In this document: positions 17,360 through 26,935 of the stretch, one piece after another
Numbering within the stretch: the stretch's first letter is position 1
How the letters are laid out: the number at the start of each line of letters is the position of its first letter
Assembly (NCBI RefSeq): GCF_030227115.1
Contig: NZ_JASSUA010000001.1
Span: 558,001 to 622,000, forward strand
Direction: 5' to 3'
DNA length: 64,000 bases
From: Marinobacter sp. SS13-12
GTDB lineage: Bacteria; Pseudomonadota; Gammaproteobacteria; Pseudomonadales; Oleiphilaceae
Program-made: the position numbers and the translations under genes
The notes under the pieces: generated by a model
Seen by the model: only the letters and a program-made list of their open reading frames with translations
Told to the model about the DNA's origin: nothing
The model's database searches: none

Positions 17360-18661
17360 ATGAATGACCGGGGTCAGCCAATGCGTGCGGTGGCCGCCCG
17401 GGTTCTGCAATCCGTGGAGAATGGCCAGTCACTGACCCAATGCCTGGCCCTGGCCCTGAATGACGTGGCAGACAACGAGCGCCCGCAACTCCAGGCCTTG
17501 TGCTATGGCAGCTGCCGCTGGTTCCACCGGCTTGATGCCGAACTGCAGGCCCGCCTGAAAAAACCGCTGCGAAAACCGGACCGGATTGTTCACCACCTGA
17601 TGCTGGTGGCGCTGTTCCAGCTACGATTCAGCCAGCAGGCCACCTACGCAGTACTGAATGAAACCGTGGAAGCCTGCCGTGCGCTCGACAAGCCCCACCT
17701 GACCGGACTGGTCAACGGCGTACTGCGGGCGGCGGAACGGGAAGGGGAGCCCGCCTGGCCCGACGACAGCGCCCGCTTCAGCCATCCCCGCTGGATGCTG
17801 GAGAAGCTGCGTCACAACTGGCCCAATGACTGGCAGGCCATTCTTGATGCCAACAACGCCCAAGCCCCCATGACCCTGCGGGTCAATGCCCGCCGCTTCA
17901 GCCGCAACGACTATCTGCAGTTGCTGGCGGACGACGGCATTGAAGCGACCGCCACCCGGTTTGCTCCCTATGGCATTCAACTGGCAGCCCCCGTACCGGT
18001 AGACCGCCTGCCCTGGTTCGCCGATGGCGCGGTCAGTGTCCAGGATGAAGCGGCCCAACTGTGCACCACCCTGATGGACCTGGCTCCCGGCCAGCGGGTG
18101 CTGGATGCCTGCGCCGCGCCAGGGGGAAAGACCTGCGCTATTCTTGAAAGCTGTGGCGAACTGGACGAAGTGGTCGCCATTGATGAGTCTGCCGACCGGT
18201 TGCCCCGGGTTCAGGAAAACCTGGACCGGCTGGACCTCGTGGCCACCCTGAAACAGGCGGATGCAGCGGATATTGAGCAATGGTGGGATCAGCGGCCGTT
18301 TGACCGCATCCTGCTGGATGTTCCCTGCAGTGCCACTGGCGTGATCCGCAGGCACCCGGACATCAAACTGCTGCGCCGGGAATCGGACATTGTGCCATTG
18401 GCCAGCCTCCAGCTGGGCCTGCTGGCGGCCATGTGGCAGGTACTCGCCCCGGAAGGGCGTTTGGTCTACGCCACCTGCTCCGTGTTCCCGCAGGAAAATC
18501 ACCGTATAATTCGTCGATTCCTGAAGCAGCAGGATGACGCGACCCTGGTCAAGCCGGAGGTGCTGTGGGGCCGCGACATGGAAACAGGCCGTCAGCTGCT
18601 GCCTGCTGCCGAAAGCCACGATGGGTTCTTTTACGCCGTGCTGGAGAAAACACAACCATGA
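17360..18661 (+). CDS. rsmB: 16S rRNA m5C967 methyltransferase RsmB
   Basis: A 433-residue protein with an N-terminal NusB-like RNA-binding domain (about residues 1-140) and a C-terminal SAM-dependent methyltransferase. The SAM site reads [16 protein letters not shown]; the two catalytic cysteines are in [19 protein letters not shown] and [11 protein letters not shown]. It methylates C967 of 16S rRNA with SAM. It begins one base after the fmt stop and overlaps trkA by 4 bp (ATGA), as in the standard def-fmt-rsmB-trkA operon. Confidence 0.96.
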   Translation: MNDRGQPMRAVAARVLQSVENGQSLTQCLALALNDVADNERPQLQALCYGSCRWFHRLDAELQARLKKPLRKPDRIVHHLMLVALFQLRFSQQATYAVLNETVEACRALDKPHLTGLVNGVLRAAEREGEPAWPDDSARFSHPRWMLEKLRHNWPNDWQAILDANNAQAPMTLRVNARRFSRNDYLQLLADDGIEATATRFAPYGIQLAAPVPVDRLPWFADGAVSVQDEAAQLCTTLMDLAPGQRVLDACAAPGGKTCAILESCGELDEVVAIDESADRLPRVQENLDRLDLVATLKQADAADIEQWWDQRPFDRILLDVPCSATGVIRRHPDIKLLRRESDIVPLASLQLGLLAAMWQVLAPEGRLVYATCSVFPQENHRIIRRFLKQQDDATLVKPEVLWGRDMETGRQLLPAAESHDGFFYAVLEKTQP

Positions 18662-20061
18662 AAATCCTGATTCTCGGCGCCGGCCAGGTGGGTGGAACCC
18701 TGGCAGAAAACCTCGCCAACGAAGCCAATGACATCACCGTGATCGACAGCGACAGTACCCGTCTGCGGGAACTTCAGGATCGCCTGGATATTCGTACGGT
18801 CCAGGGCAAGGCGTCCTATCCTACGGTGCTGAGGCAGGCCGGTGCAGAAGATGGCGACATGCTCATCGCCGTTACCAACAGTGATGAGGTCAACATGGTG
18901 GCCTGCCAGGTGGCGAAGCTGATGTACAAGACGCCAACCACCATCTGTCGGGTCAGGGCCAATGCCTATCTGGCAAAACCGGAACTGTTCTATCAACGGG
19001 AACAGAAAAAGGACCTGGACAGTCTGCGCGGCTTCCCCATTGACGTTCTGATCAGCCCCGAACATCTGGTTACCAAACACATCACCCGGCTGATCGAATA
19101 TCCGGGCGCCCTGCAGGTGCTGGAATTTTCCAAAGGCCTGGTCCAGCTGGTCGCCATCCGCGCCACCCAGGGCGGGCCGCTGGTGGGGCATGAGCTGTCC
19201 TACCTGCGCGCCCACATGCCCAAGATCGAAACCCGGGTGGCTGCCATCTTCAGAAAAGGCCGGGCGATCATGCCCAAGGGCGACACGGTGATTGAGGATG
19301 GCGATGAGGTGTTCTTTATTGCCGCCTCCGACCACATCCGCTCAGTAATGAGTGAGCTGCAGCCACTGGAGAAAGCGTACAAACGCATTTTCATCTGTGG
19401 TGGGGGCAACATCGGCCAGCGACTGGCCCACACCCTGGAATCACGCTACCAGGTGAAGCTGCTGGAGCGGGACCATGAACGCTGCGTGATGCTGTCGGAA
19501 AGCCTGCGCAAAACCGTCGTGCTGGAAGGGGATGCCGCCAACAAGGACATTCTGCTGGAAGAAAACATCGAGAACACCGATGTGTTCTGCGCCGTCACCA
19601 ACGATGACGAGGCCAACATCATGGCCTCGCTGCTGGCCAAGCGCCTGGGTGCCCGCAAGGTGCTGACCCTGATCAACAACCCGGACTATGTCGATCTGAT
19701 CCAGGGCGGCGATATCGATGTCGCCATCTCGCCCCAGCAAACCACCATTGGCAGCCTGCTCACTCATGTGCGCCGAGGTGACGTAGTAAACGTTCACTCA
19801 CTGCGCAGGGGCGCTGCCGAGGCCATCGAAGCCATCGCCCATGGCGATCACCGGTCCTCCAAGGTGGTAGGCAAGCGGCTTGATGAGATCAACCTGCCGG
19901 AAGGCACCACCATCGGCGCCATCGTTCGCCATAACGAGGTGCTCATCGCCCACGACCACCTGCGGATCCAGCCCGATGACCACGTCATCCTGTTCCTGGT
20001 GGACAAAACCCGGATCCGGGATGTGGAGAAACTTTTCCAGGTTGGGCTCACCTTCTTCTAG
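18658..20061 (+). CDS. trkA: Trk potassium uptake regulatory subunit TrkA
   Basis: A 467-residue cytosolic NAD-binding regulator of the Trk K+ channel. It has two tandem RCK halves, each a Rossmann TrkA_N plus TrkA_C domain: [19 protein letters not shown] at the start and [17 protein letters not shown] at about residue 235. Acidic cofactor-binding residues (ITVIDSD) follow the first loop. The ATG at 18658 overlaps the rsmB stop by 4 bp; it is preferred over frames opening inside rsmB. The Trk channel subunit is not in the window. Confidence 0.95.
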   Translation: MKILILGAGQVGGTLAENLANEANDITVIDSDSTRLRELQDRLDIRTVQGKASYPTVLRQAGAEDGDMLIAVTNSDEVNMVACQVAKLMYKTPTTICRVRANAYLAKPELFYQREQKKDLDSLRGFPIDVLISPEHLVTKHITRLIEYPGALQVLEFSKGLVQLVAIRATQGGPLVGHELSYLRAHMPKIETRVAAIFRKGRAIMPKGDTVIEDGDEVFFIAASDHIRSVMSELQPLEKAYKRIFICGGGNIGQRLAHTLESRYQVKLLERDHERCVMLSESLRKTVVLEGDAANKDILLEENIENTDVFCAVTNDDEANIMASLLAKRLGARKVLTLINNPDYVDLIQGGDIDVAISPQQTTIGSLLTHVRRGDVVNVHSLRRGAAEAIEAIAHGDHRSSKVVGKRLDEINLPEGTTIGAIVRHNEVLIAHDHLRIQPDDHVILFLVDKTRIRDVEKLFQVGLTFF

Positions 20062-20087
20062 CGCAAAATCAGGCCAGTGAAGCTGAC

Positions 20088-20117
20088 TTAGAAATACGCG
20101 ATTGGCAGGCGTATAAT
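20088..20117 (+). promoter_or_regulatory. Candidate promoter for glyQS
   Basis: TATAAT at 20112-20117 is a consensus -10 box. The best -35 partner is TTAGAA at 20088-20093, 18 bp away and a 4/6 match. The glyQ start lies about 70 bp downstream. Confidence 0.4.
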
Positions 20118-20188
20118 GCCCCTTTTTTCCAGCGTGCCCCGGCCAGACGCCCGGGCGCCACACACAGACTGACCAGCAGGCAAACGTC

Positions 20189-21208
20189 GTGACAGACAAG
20201 GCAACTTCCGAAAATACGCCGGATATCAAAACCTTCCAGGGCCTGATTCTGGCCCTGCAGAATTTCTGGGCGCAGCACGGCTGCGTGGTACTCCAGCCAC
20301 TGGACATGGAAGTCGGGGCCGGCACTTTCCATCCTGCCACCTTCCTGCGCTCCATCGGCCCGGAAACCTGGAACGCCGCCTACGTTCAGCCCAGCCGCCG
20401 CCCCACCGACGGCCGCTACGGGGAAAACCCCAACCGCCTGCAACACTACTACCAGTTCCAGGTGGTACTGAAGCCGTCGCCGGACAACATCCAGGAGCTG
20501 TATCTGGATTCCCTGAAGGCGCTGGGCCTGGACCCACTGGTTCATGATATCCGCTTTGTGGAAGACAACTGGGAATCGCCCACCCTCGGGGCCTGGGGCC
20601 TGGGCTGGGAAATCTGGCTCAACGGTATGGAAGTCACCCAGTTCACCTACTTCCAGCAGGTCGGTGGCCTGGAATGCTACCCGGTGACCGGCGAGCTTAC
20701 CTACGGCCTTGAGCGCATTGCCATGTACCTGCAGGGCGTCGACAGCGTGTACGACCTGGTATGGACCGAAGGCCCGGATGGCGTAGTGACCTATGGTGAC
20801 GTGTTCCACCAGCAGGAAGTGGAAATGTCCACCTACAACTTCGAACATGCCGATACCGAATTTCTGTTCCACAGCTTTGATGTGTACGAACGAGAGAGCG
20901 CTCGCCTGATCGAAGCCGGCCTGGCACTGCCTGCCTACGAGCAGGTACTCAAGGCCTCCCACACATTCAACCTCCTGGACGCCCGGCACGCCATCTCCGT
21001 GACCGAGCGCCAACGGTTCATCCTGCGGGTTCGCACGCTCGCCCGCTCTGTTGCCCAGGCGTACTTCGAAAGCCGCCGCAAGCTTGGCTTCCCGATGGCA
21101 CCGGAAGCGTTGCGCAAGGAAGTACTGGCAGCCGCCGACGCCGCCGATGAAAAAGGCAAGAAGGGCAAGAAAGCGAAAAAAGCTCAGCAGGAACAGGGGA
21201 ACGCATAA
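20189..21208 (+). CDS. glyQ: Glycyl-tRNA synthetase alpha subunit
   Basis: A 339-residue catalytic alpha subunit of the alpha2beta2 bacterial GlyRS, charging tRNA-Gly. Highly conserved blocks include [58 protein letters not shown] and [20 protein letters not shown]. It is longer than the usual 300-320 residues because of a lysine-rich, low-complexity tail of about 20 residues ([18 protein letters not shown]). The GTG start at 20189 is preceded by AGCAGG. glyS follows after 2 bp. Confidence 0.96.
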   Translation: MTDKATSENTPDIKTFQGLILALQNFWAQHGCVVLQPLDMEVGAGTFHPATFLRSIGPETWNAAYVQPSRRPTDGRYGENPNRLQHYYQFQVVLKPSPDNIQELYLDSLKALGLDPLVHDIRFVEDNWESPTLGAWGLGWEIWLNGMEVTQFTYFQQVGGLECYPVTGELTYGLERIAMYLQGVDSVYDLVWTEGPDGVVTYGDVFHQQEVEMSTYNFEHADTEFLFHSFDVYERESARLIEAGLALPAYEQVLKASHTFNLLDARHAISVTERQRFILRVRTLARSVAQAYFESRRKLGFPMAPEALRKEVLAAADAADEKGKKGKKAKKAQQEQGNA

Positions 21209-21210
21209 TC

Positions 21211-23292
21211 ATGGCAACACAGGATTTTCTGGTCGAACTGGGCACCGAAGAACTGCCCCCCAAGGCCCTCAAGCCGCTGTCTGACGCTTTTACCCGTGGT
21301 ATTACCAGGGGCCTGGGAGAAGCCGGTATCGACTTTGGCAAGGTAGAAGCCTTTGCCGCTCCACGCCGGCTTGCGGTGCGGATTCGCGGCCTGGAAGACG
21401 CCCAGCCGGACAAGCCAGTGGAAAAGCGCGGCCCGGCCGTCAAAGCTGCGTTTGACGATTCCGGCAATCCCACCCGTGCCCTGACCGGTTTTGCTACCTC
21501 CCTGGGCGTAACCCCGGACCAGCTGGACACCCTGGAAACCGACAAGGGTGCCTGGGTGGTTTACCGCACCATCGAAAAAGGCCGCCCCACCGTGGAACTG
21601 ATGCCGGAACTGGTGGATCAGTCCCTGGCAGCGCTGCCCATCCCCAAGCGTATGCGCTGGGGCGCCCACCGTACCGAATTCGTGAGGCCGGTCCACTGGG
21701 CCATCATGCTGTTCGGCAGCAAGGTGATTGAAACCCCGATCATGGGACTGACACCGGGCAACACCACCCGGGGCCACCGCTTCCATTGCCCCAGGTCACT
21801 GATTGTTCCCAAGCCCGGTGACTACGAAGTGGTGCTGCGCCAGGAAGGCTACGTCATCGCCGACTTTGCCGAACGCCGTGAGCAGATCCGCGACGGCGTG
21901 ATGGCCATCGCCAGGAACGAAGCCGGCGGCCAGGCCGTCATTGATGAAGACCTGCTGGACGAAGTCACCGCCCTCAACGAATGGCCAGTGCCGCTGATGG
22001 GCCGCTTCGAGGAACGCTTCCTGGATGTGCCTGCCGAGGCACTGATTTCCTCCATGAAGGAGCACCAGAAGTATTTCCACGTGGTTTCCGCCGACGGCAA
22101 GATGCTACCGCTGTTCATCACCGTCGCCAATCTGGAAAGCAAGGACCCGAGCCAGGTGATCTCCGGTAACGAGAAGGTTATCCGCCCACGCCTGGCCGAT
22201 GCCGCCTTCTTCTACGACACCGATCGCAAGACCAGACTGGAAGACCGTATCGACCAGCTCAAACCGATCGTGTTCCAGGACAAGCTGGGCAGCATCTACG
22301 ACAAATCCGTGCGCGTTGCCGCCCTGGCCAGCAAAATTGCCGATGCCATCGGCAGCGATCCGGTGCTGGCCGAGCGTGCCGCCATGCTGGCCAAGACCGA
22401 CCTGGTCACCGAGATGGTGCTGGAATTCACCGATCTTCAGGGCATCATGGGCCAGTACTACGCCGCCAATGACGGCGAAAACGAAGAAGTGGCCAGCGCC
22501 CTGAACGAGCAGTACATGCCCCGCTTTGCCGGTGATGACCTGCCCGCCACACTGACCGGCTGCGCTGTGGCCATTGCCGACCGCATTGATTCGCTGGTGG
22601 GCCTGTTCGGCATCAACCAGCCGCCGTCCGGCACCCGCGACCCCTTCGGCCTGCGCCGGGCCTCCCTGGGGGTACTGCGCATCATCATCGAACGGGAGCT
22701 GCCACTGGACCTGCAGACCCTGTGCGAATGGGCAGAAGCAGAACACAGCAGCATCACCGAGCCGAACGTCGCCAGCACTGTGGTGGATTACATGCTGGAG
22801 CGCTTCCGCGCCCACTATGAAGAGCAGGGCATCAGTGCCGAAGTCTACCTGGCCGTACACGCCCGCCGTCCCACCCGCCCGCTGGACTTCGACCGCCGGG
22901 TAAAAGCCGTGGAAGCCTTCCGCCAGCTGCCGGAAGCTCTGGCCCTGGCCGGTGCCAACAAGCGGGTCTCCAACATTCTCACCAAGCAGGGCGGTGACAG
23001 CATCGGTGAAACCATCGATACCGATCTGCTGCAGGACAACGCCGAGAAAGCCCTGGCAGAGCAGATCCGCCAGCAGGCTGAGAAAGTGCGGCCTCTGTTC
23101 GAGAAAGGCGACTACGCCACCGCTCTGAGCTCCCTGGCGAGTCTGCGGGAACCGGTGGATAACTTCTTCGACGAAGTGATGGTCATGGCAGACGACGAGG
23201 CCGTGCGCAACAACCGCCTGGCCATGCTCAACCTGCTGCGGAACCTGTTCCTGCGGGTGGCGGATATTTCTGTCCTGCCTACTGCCGGTTAA
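21211..23292 (+). CDS. glyS: Glycyl-tRNA synthetase beta subunit
   Basis: A 693-residue beta subunit that recognises tRNA-Gly and completes the alpha2beta2 enzyme. The N-terminus [16 protein letters not shown], the middle [15 protein letters not shown] and [12 protein letters not shown], an HD-like region, and the C-terminal DALR-like anticodon-binding part ([21 protein letters not shown]) are all typical. The E. coli protein has 689 residues. It follows glyQ directly in one operon; the 107 bp after the stop hold a GC-rich hairpin without a T run and the tRNA-Pro promoter. Confidence 0.96.
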   Translation: MATQDFLVELGTEELPPKALKPLSDAFTRGITRGLGEAGIDFGKVEAFAAPRRLAVRIRGLEDAQPDKPVEKRGPAVKAAFDDSGNPTRALTGFATSLGVTPDQLDTLETDKGAWVVYRTIEKGRPTVELMPELVDQSLAALPIPKRMRWGAHRTEFVRPVHWAIMLFGSKVIETPIMGLTPGNTTRGHRFHCPRSLIVPKPGDYEVVLRQEGYVIADFAERREQIRDGVMAIARNEAGGQAVIDEDLLDEVTALNEWPVPLMGRFEERFLDVPAEALISSMKEHQKYFHVVSADGKMLPLFITVANLESKDPSQVISGNEKVIRPRLADAAFFYDTDRKTRLEDRIDQLKPIVFQDKLGSIYDKSVRVAALASKIADAIGSDPVLAERAAMLAKTDLVTEMVLEFTDLQGIMGQYYAANDGENEEVASALNEQYMPRFAGDDLPATLTGCAVAIADRIDSLVGLFGINQPPSGTRDPFGLRRASLGVLRIIIERELPLDLQTLCEWAEAEHSSITEPNVASTVVDYMLERFRAHYEEQGISAEVYLAVHARRPTRPLDFDRRVKAVEAFRQLPEALALAGANKRVSNILTKQGGDSIGETIDTDLLQDNAEKALAEQIRQQAEKVRPLFEKGDYATALSSLASLREPVDNFFDEVMVMADDEAVRNNRLAMLNLLRNLFLRVADISVLPTAG

Positions 23293-23380
23293 CAGAAATC
23301 AGGGGCGCCGGCCAATCGGCCGGCTAACTCCAGGGATGCCGTTTTATTGGCCGGGGGCTGGTAAATAACCACTTAATCCG

Positions 23381-23386
23381 TATAAT
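23381..23386 (+). promoter_or_regulatory. -10 box of the tRNA-Pro promoter
   Basis: A perfect TATAAT at 23381-23386 lies 13 bp before the tRNA and is followed by a GC-rich discriminator (ACCGGCCG), typical of stringently controlled stable RNA promoters. No good -35 box is seen at the right distance. Confidence 0.55.
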
Positions 23387-23399
23387 ACCGGCCGTTGAT

Positions 23400-23476
<77 letters not shown>

Positions 23477-23662
23477 CTTTCCCGCTTTCCATTGTCATAC
23501 TTCCCTTATTTCCAAGCCTATCCCGGCACGATTTCGTTTCTGTCAGAGCCCGGCGATGAAACGCTACGGTTCATTCTTGTCTGGTTTTATGTCCAGCCAC
23601 TGACATCAAGCTTTCATATTGGACGTGTACAACGATGCTCTCATTCCAACGGAGCAGCAGTA

Positions 23663-25243
23663 ATGTCCGACCAATCCTCCCTACTGGTAGAAAAACTCTG
23701 GCGATTAAAACGCCGTATCGATAAAGGTCAATGCCCTGGCGTGGATTTCGTCCACCTCAACGTTCTTCTCCGGGAGCCGGGTTACCGGACGGATGTGCTC
23801 CGGCGCGTTGAAGCTAACGGCTCACCGGAACTCCAGGCATTGGCCCGCGAGATCATGGCAAATGACGACGGGGCGCCTCTGATGGCCAAATCGCCGGACC
23901 AAAAATTGTCTGCCAGCTCGGTCAAGCCCACTAAAAGCCGAGGATGGTTCCAGCGTAATGCGCTTGTGCTGATTCCCGTTATCGGCGTTACCGTTGCAAC
24001 AGTTGCCGGCTTTACCGCTTTTGAGAACCGCAGCGTGCGTATCAGCACTGATATCACCTCGGATACTGTCTGGGAGACGGGGCGTCGCTATGTGCTCGAA
24101 GATACGATTTTTGTCGAAAGCGCTCAGCTGACCATCGAGCCCGGCGTAACCGTTGAAGGCGAATCCGGGTCTGCATTGATCGTAACGCCCAGCGCCAAAC
24201 TGTTTGCCCGCGGCAGCCGAAACCAGCCCGTGGTATTCACAAGCAGTAAGCAACCAGGCCAGCGGGCCCGTGGCGACTGGGGCGGGGTGGTCCTTCTGGG
24301 CAACGCCCCGGTTAACCAGCCGAACGCCGCAATCGAGGGCGTACCCGAGAGCGACTCACGCGGGCAATTCGGTGGCAATGACGAACACCACAGCTGTGGC
24401 GTGATGCAATACACCCGCATTGAGTTTGCCGGGTTTGAGGTCTATCAGAACAATGAACTGAACGGGCTTACTCTGGGCGGTTGCGGATCCAACACCATTA
24501 TTCAGCACGTCCAGGTACATCGGGCGCTGGACGACGGCATCGAGATGTTCGGCGGTACCGTCGACCTGAAAAACATCCTGGTGACCGGTGCCGCTGATGA
24601 CAGTATCGACTGGGACTGGGGCTGGCGGGGCCGGGTTCAGTTCGCCATTATCCAGCAGCACCGTGATGCGGGCGACAACGCCTTTGAAGGTGACAACAAC
24701 GGGTCCAGTCACTCCGCCGTGCCCCGCTCCGAACCCACGTTCTACAACGTCACACTCTACGGCAATGGCCGCTCCGCAAAGGAACACCGGGCCATTCTGC
24801 TGCGTGAGGGCTCCGGCGGGCATTTCCACAACATGATTATCGACAGCTTCGCCATTGAAGCACTGGATACCCGGGACGAGGTCACGGCTCTGATAGGCAC
24901 GGGCGCACTGACCTTCAGTCACAATCTGCTTGCCAACAATGGCCGCCTTGGCAATCTGACGATCGTTAACGAAACAGACGATGATGACTTCGGGTTCAAT
25001 GAGGAACTGTGGATGCGAAGCCCGGAACACCGGAACACCATCCAGGTCGAAACGAGCCTGCAACCCTCAGTCAACAGCGAATCCTCACCCCACTTCCGCC
25101 CCAGGGGGTCGGCACAGTCCATGACGGCGAGACGCCCCCCCAAAAGCGAGTTTTTCGATGAATCGGCCATGTATCCTGGTGCTGTAAACCCCAGGGCCAC
25201 GTCAACATGGCTTGAAGGCTGGGTAGCCTACCCGGAAGCCTGA
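23663..25243 (+). CDS. Membrane-anchored beta-helix-type protein of unknown function
   Basis: A 526-residue protein with an unusual layout. Residues 1-90 form a soluble, helical, probably cytosolic part (KLWRLKRRIDKGQCPGVDFV); residues about 94-115 are one membrane helix (ALVLIPVIGVTVATVAGFTAF); the rest is probably periplasmic and beta-helix-like. The outer part has IEPGVTVEGE, GDWGGVVLLGNAPVN, EGVPESDSRGQFGG, YTRIEFAGF, HRALDDGIEMFGGTVDLK and DDSIDWDWGWRG, seen in secreted proteins with right-handed beta-helix folds. No enzyme motif is recognised. GGAG lies 9 nt before the ATG at 23663; a longer frame to 23492 lacks such a site. It follows tRNA-Pro and meets the next gene tail to tail. Confidence 0.65.
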   Translation: MSDQSSLLVEKLWRLKRRIDKGQCPGVDFVHLNVLLREPGYRTDVLRRVEANGSPELQALAREIMANDDGAPLMAKSPDQKLSASSVKPTKSRGWFQRNALVLIPVIGVTVATVAGFTAFENRSVRISTDITSDTVWETGRRYVLEDTIFVESAQLTIEPGVTVEGESGSALIVTPSAKLFARGSRNQPVVFTSSKQPGQRARGDWGGVVLLGNAPVNQPNAAIEGVPESDSRGQFGGNDEHHSCGVMQYTRIEFAGFEVYQNNELNGLTLGGCGSNTIIQHVQVHRALDDGIEMFGGTVDLKNILVTGAADDSIDWDWGWRGRVQFAIIQQHRDAGDNAFEGDNNGSSHSAVPRSEPTFYNVTLYGNGRSAKEHRAILLREGSGGHFHNMIIDSFAIEALDTRDEVTALIGTGALTFSHNLLANNGRLGNLTIVNETDDDDFGFNEELWMRSPEHRNTIQVETSLQPSVNSESSPHFRPRGSAQSMTARRPPKSEFFDESAMYPGAVNPRATSTWLEGWVAYPEA

Positions 25244-25246
25244 GGG

Positions 25247-26824
25247 CTAGATCAGCACCCCCGGGTTCAACAGACCATCAGGGTCCAACGTCCGTTTGGC
25301 TGAACGCAACACATCAGCAAACAGGTCCGGCCGCTGGCGATCATAGCCGGGCCGATGGTCACGGCCTACGGCGTGGTGGTGGGTGATGGTGCCGCCCAGG
25401 TCGATCAGGGTTTCCATCACCGCCAGTTTGATCTCGTCCCACTGTTTTAACTGGTCGCCACGCCGGCCCGGGGCAATCACGGTGTAGTAGGGCGCCGGGC
25501 CGTCCGGATACACGTGGGTGAAACGGCAGGTGACGAAGGCCTTGCCGCAGATCTCGCGGGTGACCCTGTTCACTGTCTCGCTGACGCCCTGGTGGAAGCC
25601 TTCGAACCTGTCCCAGGTAATGGCAGTTTCGAAGGTTTCCGCCACCAGCCCGAGGCGAATCAGCGCATCCCGCATGTAGGGTGCGCGGATAAACTGCTGG
25701 CGCCAGTCACCGGCCTGGCCTTTATCAGGTGTCTGTTCCCGGCTGGCCTGAACCGATCCGCCGGCGTCAGCCACGATTTCCAGCGCCCGTTCCATCCAGA
25801 CATCCACCGGATGGTCGGCAGATTCAAAGCCGATAATAAGTAAGTGCTTACTACCGTTTCCAATGCCGTTTATCATGGCTTCCCGGGCATCAATCAGCCG
25901 GCAATTGGTCGGGTACAGGCCAGACTGGGACAGCCTGCGAACGGCTTCCGCTCCCCTGATAAAGTCGTCAAAATGAACCGTTCGGGCGGCCCGGAACTCC
26001 GGCCTGGCCTGCAAACGCATCCACGCGGACGTCACGAAACCGAGAATGCCTTCGGAGCCCAGGAACAGTCGGTCCGGCGAAGGGCCGGCGCCCGAGCCGG
26101 GCAGCCGCCGGGTTTCCAGGGAGCCGCTGGGTGTTACCACACGGGTGGCTTCCACCAGGTCGTCAATGTGGGTATAGAGGGTGGCGAAGTGGCCGCCAGA
26201 GCGGGTGGCGATCCAGCCACCCAGGGTCGAGAACTCGAACGACTGGGGGAAATGCCGCAGGGTAAAACCATGGGGGCGCAAACCGTCCTCGAGGGCAGGC
26301 CCGTAGATGCCACCCTCTATATGGGCTGCCCGGGACGTCTGGTCCACCTCGATGATGCGGCTGAAACGCTCCATGTCGACGGTAATGGTGCCCGCCCAGT
26401 CGCCCTCGTAGCGCGGCTCGGTTCCACCCACCACACTGGAGCCGCCGCCGTAGGGAATCACGGCAGCGCCGCAGCGGCTGGCGTAGTCCAGCACGTCCAG
26501 CAGTTCCTGTTCGGTGGACGGGCGGGCAATCAGGTCCGGCGCGCAGCGGTAATCCCCGTCCAGGCCCCGCACAATGTCCCGGAAGGATTTGCCGTAGGTG
26601 TGGCCGGCCCGGTCCCGACGGTCCGTGGAAATAATGGGCAGCAATGATTGCGGAGGCTGCAACCGGGGTTCCGGCATTATAAGGTCGGCCAATGCCGGCG
26701 GGGCCTGAGGCGTGAACTCTATGCCACCAAACTGCATACCCACCAGTTGACGCAATTGATCAATCTGCTGGTCGTCAAATGCACTGTCTTCATTACCCCA
26801 ACCCCAGTAATTGCGTATTGTCAT
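25247..26824 (-). CDS. FAD-binding oxidase, alkyl-DHAP synthase-like
   Basis: A flavoprotein of about 525 residues in the VAO/FAD_binding_4 family, closest in pattern to alkyldihydroxyacetonephosphate synthase (AGPS). The FAD-binding loop reads RPSTEQELLDVLDYASRCGAAVIPYGGGSSVVGGTEP (only parts shown in the family logo are diagnostic), and the C-terminal GGTITHHHAVGRDHR matches the AGPS triple-His motif. In eukaryotes AGPS starts ether-lipid synthesis; bacterial relatives have mostly unproven oxidase roles, so the reaction is open. Start is uncertain: ATG at 26824 with AGG 8 nt upstream is chosen, with in-frame ATGs at 26830 and 26851. It is divergent from the GGDEF-EAL gene. Confidence 0.75.
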   Translation of the reverse strand: MTIRNYWGWGNEDSAFDDQQIDQLRQLVGMQFGGIEFTPQAPPALADLIMPEPRLQPPQSLLPIISTDRRDRAGHTYGKSFRDIVRGLDGDYRCAPDLIARPSTEQELLDVLDYASRCGAAVIPYGGGSSVVGGTEPRYEGDWAGTITVDMERFSRIIEVDQTSRAAHIEGGIYGPALEDGLRPHGFTLRHFPQSFEFSTLGGWIATRSGGHFATLYTHIDDLVEATRVVTPSGSLETRRLPGSGAGPSPDRLFLGSEGILGFVTSAWMRLQARPEFRAARTVHFDDFIRGAEAVRRLSQSGLYPTNCRLIDAREAMINGIGNGSKHLLIIGFESADHPVDVWMERALEIVADAGGSVQASREQTPDKGQAGDWRQQFIRAPYMRDALIRLGLVAETFETAITWDRFEGFHQGVSETVNRVTREICGKAFVTCRFTHVYPDGPAPYYTVIAPGRRGDQLKQWDEIKLAVMETLIDLGGTITHHHAVGRDHRPGYDRQRPDLFADVLRSAKRTLDPDGLLNPGVLI

Positions 26825-26935
26825 GGACATTACCTGTTTATTGTTTTGCATTCAGTCTAGTTCAAGGCAATAGTGGGTGATATACCAGAGCTCATCTGGA
26901 CTTCGGGTAAAGCGGCCCCTTGCGGAGACCGATTG

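Noticed and set aside
17621..18655. Open frame of 344 codons antisense to rsmB
   Set aside because: rsmB has complete methyltransferase motifs; the antisense product shows none.
23300..23340. Terminator after glyS (GCCGGCC/GGCCGGC hairpin)
   Set aside because: The stem is strong but no T run follows, so a Rho-independent terminator is not supported.
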